Shown here piece by piece: positions 30,356 through 33,216 of a stretch of 33,216 bases of DNA. The notes under the pieces were generated by a model. The model was not told where the DNA came from. It ran no database searches and saw only the letters and a list, made by a program, of their open reading frames with translations. The DNA is from Thermoleophilia bacterium (GTDB lineage: Bacteria; Actinomycetota; Thermoleophilia; BMS3ABIN01): NCBI GenBank assembly GCA_014859345.1, contig JACUUL010000021.1, positions 1-33,216 on the forward strand, given 5' to 3'. Made by a program: the position numbers and the translations under genes. How positions within the stretch are numbered: position 1 is the first letter of the stretch; every line of letters starts with the position of its first letter.

Positions 30356-31423
30356 ATGCAAAGGCACAAATTAGGAAATACCGGGCTTGAGGTCTCCCGC
30401 CTGGGACTGGGAGGCATACCCTTCCAGTACATCTCCCAGACTGAGACCAACGAGCTGATACAAACATCATACAACCGGGGGGTCAACCTTTTTTACACTT
30501 CCCGCATGTACCGGGACTCCGAGAACAAGATCGGGCTGGCGGTCCGGAATTTCCGCGACCAGGTGGTTCTGGGCACCAGCACCCACAAGCGCAAGAAGAC
30601 CGAGGCGCTGGCAGAGGCACGCCAGAGCCTCAGCAACTTCGGGGTCGACTATATCGACATCTACTCCCTGCACAATGTGCTGACGCTTTCAGTCCTGAAC
30701 GAGATCATGAGCCCGGCTGGCGCCTACCATGCCCTGGAGGAGCTGAGAAGCGCCGGCTATGTGAGGCAGGTGGGCATCAGCGCCCATCAGCCGGAGACGA
30801 TTCTGAGGGCGCTGGAGATGGCCGCGTTCGACGTGGTGGAATTTCCCCTCAACTATGTGGATCGTGAGGCCACCGAGGGCCTGATGGAGGAACTCAGGCG
30901 CCGCGGCATCGGCCTGGTCACTATCAAGCCCATGGTGTTCGGGTATGCCGGCGATGCCCGCCTTGCGCTGCGCTACATCTTTTCCCAAAAACCGGAAGCC
31001 ACTATCGTGGGCGTATACAACCTGAACGAGCTCACCGAGAACCTGGACACGGAAGAGGCCGCGAGCAGCGACGGCCTGGTTCCCCGCGACGATGTTCTGG
31101 CCACTATCGCAGAGTCGGAAAAGAAGTGCGAGAAGGTCTTTTGCCGGCGCTGTGAGACCTGCGTGGTCTGTCCCCAGGGCATCGATATCAGGACTATCCT
31201 GCGCTGGTACGAGTATTTCGACCGCTATCATTCCTGGGACTGGGCCCGGGAACAGTACCGGACTGCCAGTCCGGATCTGGAGGCCTGTGACAACTGCGGC
31301 ATCTGTGAACGCGAATGCCCCTACCATCTGCCGATCAAGCGTGTTTTCTCCCGGGCGAAGGTGGACCTGCTGCCCCGCCGAAGTCCAAGGCGGCTGATGC
31401 AGAAGAAACTGCTCGGCAGATAA
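30356..31423 (+). CDS. Aldo/keto reductase-like protein with C-terminal iron-sulfur domain
   Basis: A 355-residue protein. Residues 1-225 form an aldo/keto reductase TIM barrel (LGNTGLEVSRLGLGG; DYIDIYSLHNV; LRSAGYVRQVGISAHQPE). The C-terminal part has two cysteine clusters: C263, C266, C269 and C272 with CPQG, and a ferredoxin-type CxxCxxCxxxCP at C311, C314, C317 and C321. Such reductases act on sugars or other carbonyls using NAD(P)H or ferredoxin electrons. In the catalytic tetrad, Tyr52 (RMY) and His106 are kept, but the expected Asp is Tyr47 (LFYTS instead of FDTS) and the usual lysine of the TK motif is Ser75 (LGTST). The active site is therefore atypical. It is followed 15 bases later by the ligase gene. 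Confidence 0.88.
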   Translation: MQRHKLGNTGLEVSRLGLGGIPFQYISQTETNELIQTSYNRGVNLFYTSRMYRDSENKIGLAVRNFRDQVVLGTSTHKRKKTEALAEARQSLSNFGVDYIDIYSLHNVLTLSVLNEIMSPAGAYHALEELRSAGYVRQVGISAHQPETILRALEMAAFDVVEFPLNYVDREATEGLMEELRRRGIGLVTIKPMVFGYAGDARLALRYIFSQKPEATIVGVYNLNELTENLDTEEAASSDGLVPRDDVLATIAESEKKCEKVFCRRCETCVVCPQGIDIRTILRWYEYFDRYHSWDWAREQYRTASPDLEACDNCGICERECPYHLPIKRVFSRAKVDLLPRRSPRRLMQKKLLGR

Positions 31424-31438
31424 ACGGGTGAATCCGGC

Positions 31439-33196
31439 ATGCCCCTAGTCGACTCCAAAGGCAATGCGGGGCCTGACAGCGCTGAGTTCCGGCTTCCCGC
31501 CAATATAAGGCTGCACCGCGCCTGGCAGGCCGCCACGACTGCCACCATCGCTTTCGGCCTCTTTCATCTCATCAACCTCGTGGGACCCGGCCGGGCCGGC
31601 CTGGGACCGGCGCTCGTGACGCCCTTCCGCACAGCCTTTGTTGTCTCCTGGATGTTGTTGGCGGCCGGATACATCGCCGGACGCCGGTGGCCGCGACTGG
31701 ACATGGTGGACGCGCTGGTTGCGGCTTTGGCGGCGGTTTTCCTGCTGCGCGGAGCCTTCACCCCGGAGACCCTGGGAATGACTGTCAATTGGGTCGTCAC
31801 CGGCGCCGGAACATTCTTCCTCATTAAGCACGGTGTCAGGAGCAAGGGCGACGTGCGCCTGCTGACAGCCGTCATCGCCATCGCGGTAGTGTCGCTGAGC
31901 CTGGTAGGCGTGGCTGAATATGCGGCCAAGAGAAATCCCATATTCGACGCTATCCAGGTGGAAGTCATCGGCACGGACACGAGGATTGACGCCAGCAGCC
32001 AGTTTTACCGCGTCCGGTCCCTGATCGGGCATCCAGGGTTTGTGGGCGCCGTCATGTCCGGAGCGGCGCCGCTGATCATGCTGGCCCTGTGGCGGCGCCG
32101 CCTGCTCCTGGCTGCTTCCCTGTTGCTGGTGGCCGCTGCTGTCTTTCTGTCCTTTAGCCGCGGCTCATGGCTTCTGGCGGCGGCAATATACACACCGTTG
32201 CTGGCTTACAGGGGCCGTTTCTGGCTGGCGCGGCACGCCCGCTGGCTGGTTCCCGCTCTGGTCCTTCCGGCAGCCTTGATCACCATTGATTTCCTGAGGT
32301 TGGAGAAGGTATGGACGCATCTCGGCGAGATCCGCGTGGAGGAAGGACTTGCCTGGACGGAGACCCGTGATGGGCCATATACGGTGGTCAAAGGCGAGGC
32401 CGGTGGCATCACCCCAATAAACAAGTTCCTTTACTTTAACGTTGGCGATGATTTCTATCGCGGTGAGCGTGGTTCGGTGACCGTCATAGTCAGATTTTTC
32501 GACCAGGGCCGGGGAGCCATGCATGTCGAGTACGACTCCTGGGACGAAAACGCAAACGAAGGCGGAGTATACGCCCTCTCCGGATACGTTCAAAAGGCGG
32601 ACAGCCGTACCAGGACCAGCGCGGCTTTTTTCCTGGCTGACGCCCGGCTGGACGGCCGCCAGAACGGCGGCGCAGATTTCCGCATCGTGGACGATGACAG
32701 CCAGGTCATCATAGACGAAGTGATCTTGCAGAAAGGCAGACTCAAACTGCCCACGGTCATCGCCCAGCAGTGGGCGTCGCGGGCTGGATCGATATCCACC
32801 CGCGCCGATCTGCATCCGCTGGCCTGGGCCGTGTTTAAGGATAATCCGCTGGGAGTCGGCCTTTATAACTCGCCCGGCACCAACAATCGCGCTGTGGACA
32901 GTCTGCCGCTTACCTGGATGATGGAATTCGGCTGGTTGGCTGCGCCGCTGCTGGCCCTGTTGATCGCGGGTCTGGCATGGGAAGGATTTCTGGTCATCAA
33001 GAACCGGTCCGGTCCGGCCGTGGCGCTGTACGTCTCGCTGGCGGTGCTGCTTTTACATGGCGGCCATCTGATGGTTCTTTATGACAAGCCGAGCCTGGTA
33101 TTGTTCAGCGCCGTTGGCGCCCTGTACGCCCTGGTGCGCCCCTGGCGGCGGCAAGGGCCTGTCATCGATATGAAAAATCGCGAATGCATGCTTTAA
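31439..33196 (+). CDS. WaaL/Wzy-like ligase with an inserted beta-sandwich domain
   Basis: A 585-residue polytopic membrane protein of the O-antigen ligase/polymerase superfamily, which joins or transfers a lipid-linked glycan on the outer face of the membrane. Hydrophobic helices fill about residues 30-285, and the SFSRGSWLL segment (238-246) is the typical motif of the Wzy_C region. The long extracellular loop is unusually large: residues about 310-433 contain a soluble beta-rich module (DGPYTVVKGEAGG; FNVGDDFYRGERGSVTVIVRFFDQGRGAMHVEYD; VIIDEVILQK). Helices resume near 490. A glycan-binding role for the insert is inference from its resemblance to carbohydrate-binding folds. ATG 31439 follows GGGTG by 9 bases. 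It closes the last operon. Confidence 0.85.
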   Translation: MPLVDSKGNAGPDSAEFRLPANIRLHRAWQAATTATIAFGLFHLINLVGPGRAGLGPALVTPFRTAFVVSWMLLAAGYIAGRRWPRLDMVDALVAALAAVFLLRGAFTPETLGMTVNWVVTGAGTFFLIKHGVRSKGDVRLLTAVIAIAVVSLSLVGVAEYAAKRNPIFDAIQVEVIGTDTRIDASSQFYRVRSLIGHPGFVGAVMSGAAPLIMLALWRRRLLLAASLLLVAAAVFLSFSRGSWLLAAAIYTPLLAYRGRFWLARHARWLVPALVLPAALITIDFLRLEKVWTHLGEIRVEEGLAWTETRDGPYTVVKGEAGGITPINKFLYFNVGDDFYRGERGSVTVIVRFFDQGRGAMHVEYDSWDENANEGGVYALSGYVQKADSRTRTSAAFFLADARLDGRQNGGADFRIVDDDSQVIIDEVILQKGRLKLPTVIAQQWASRAGSISTRADLHPLAWAVFKDNPLGVGLYNSPGTNNRAVDSLPLTWMMEFGWLAAPLLALLIAGLAWEGFLVIKNRSGPAVALYVSLAVLLLHGGHLMVLYDKPSLVLFSAVGALYALVRPWRRQGPVIDMKNRECML

Positions 33197-33216
33197 ATGA
33201 AATCTGTCATCCCGGG

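Noticed and set aside
1-33216. CRISPR array, rRNA, tRNA or transposase genes
   Set aside because: No regularly spaced repeats, no rRNA signatures, no foldable tRNA and no transposase reading frame were found.
1-33216. PKS, NRPS or RiPP assembly cluster
   Set aside because: No ketosynthase, adenylation or carrier domain is present, and no convincing precursor peptide was found near the SPASM enzymes.

Overview
This window is a GC-rich bacterial segment with 23 protein-coding genes on both strands. It has no RNA genes, no CRISPR array and no recognisable transposase. It reads as an accessory cluster for export or assembly of a surface glycan, glycolipid or similar lipid-linked product. The cluster is dominated by radical SAM (rSAM) enzymes: seven have the N-terminal cobalamin-binding-like domain followed by a CxxxCxxC radical SAM domain, and two are of the SPASM type. 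Also present are two FkbM methyltransferases, two zinc-ribbon class I methyltransferases, two asparagine-synthetase-like amidotransferases, two Wzx/MATE-like flippases, a GT39-type membrane glycosyltransferase, a WaaL/Wzy-like ligase, an iron-sulfur aldo/keto reductase, a secreted beta-sandwich protein and phosphoenolpyruvate synthase.

Organism. High GC, TTG and GTG starts, and several genes whose -10 hexamer lies only about 6-9 bases before the start codon (leaderless mRNA) would fit an Actinobacteriota-like or Chloroflexota-like lineage. The abundance of oxygen-sensitive rSAM/B12 enzymes suggests an anaerobe. This is inference only; the window holds no taxonomic marker.

Layout. Positions 79-2356 (minus) hold FkbM methyltransferase 1 and B12-rSAM 1. 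Positions 2650-5812 (plus) hold the GT39 membrane protein and B12-rSAM 2. A small hypothetical gene (5872-6075, minus) precedes flippase 1 (6152-7576), which converges on B12-rSAM 3 (7612-9117, minus). Flippase 2 and asparagine synthetase 1 form a plus-strand pair (9230-12550). FkbM 2 (12644-13393, minus) diverges from a plus-strand run at 13489-21980: SPASM rSAM 1, asparagine synthetase 2, B12-rSAMs 4 and 5, zinc-ribbon methyltransferase 1 and B12-rSAM 6, several joined by 4-base ATGA overlaps. A 377-base leader with stem-loops and repeats precedes the secreted protein (22358-24106), which converges on ppsA (24201-26597, minus). The last plus-strand run, 26768-33196, is B12-rSAM 7, SPASM rSAM 2, zinc-ribbon methyltransferase 2, a perfect 52-bp palindrome, the aldo/keto reductase and the ligase.

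How the parts may work together (inference). Most of the enzyme classes occur twice, as if two related products are made or an ancestral cassette was duplicated. The rSAMs, methyltransferases and amidotransferases would tailor a substrate inside the cell, the flippases would move a lipid-linked form across the membrane, and GT39 and the ligase would act on the outer face. No cytoplasmic GT2/GT4 glycosyltransferase or nucleotide-sugar enzyme is seen, so the backbone must come from elsewhere or is not an ordinary polysaccharide. The best candidate for an undescribed system is the family of five closely similar B12-rSAM paralogs, together with an asparagine synthetase whose glutaminase site is dismantled.
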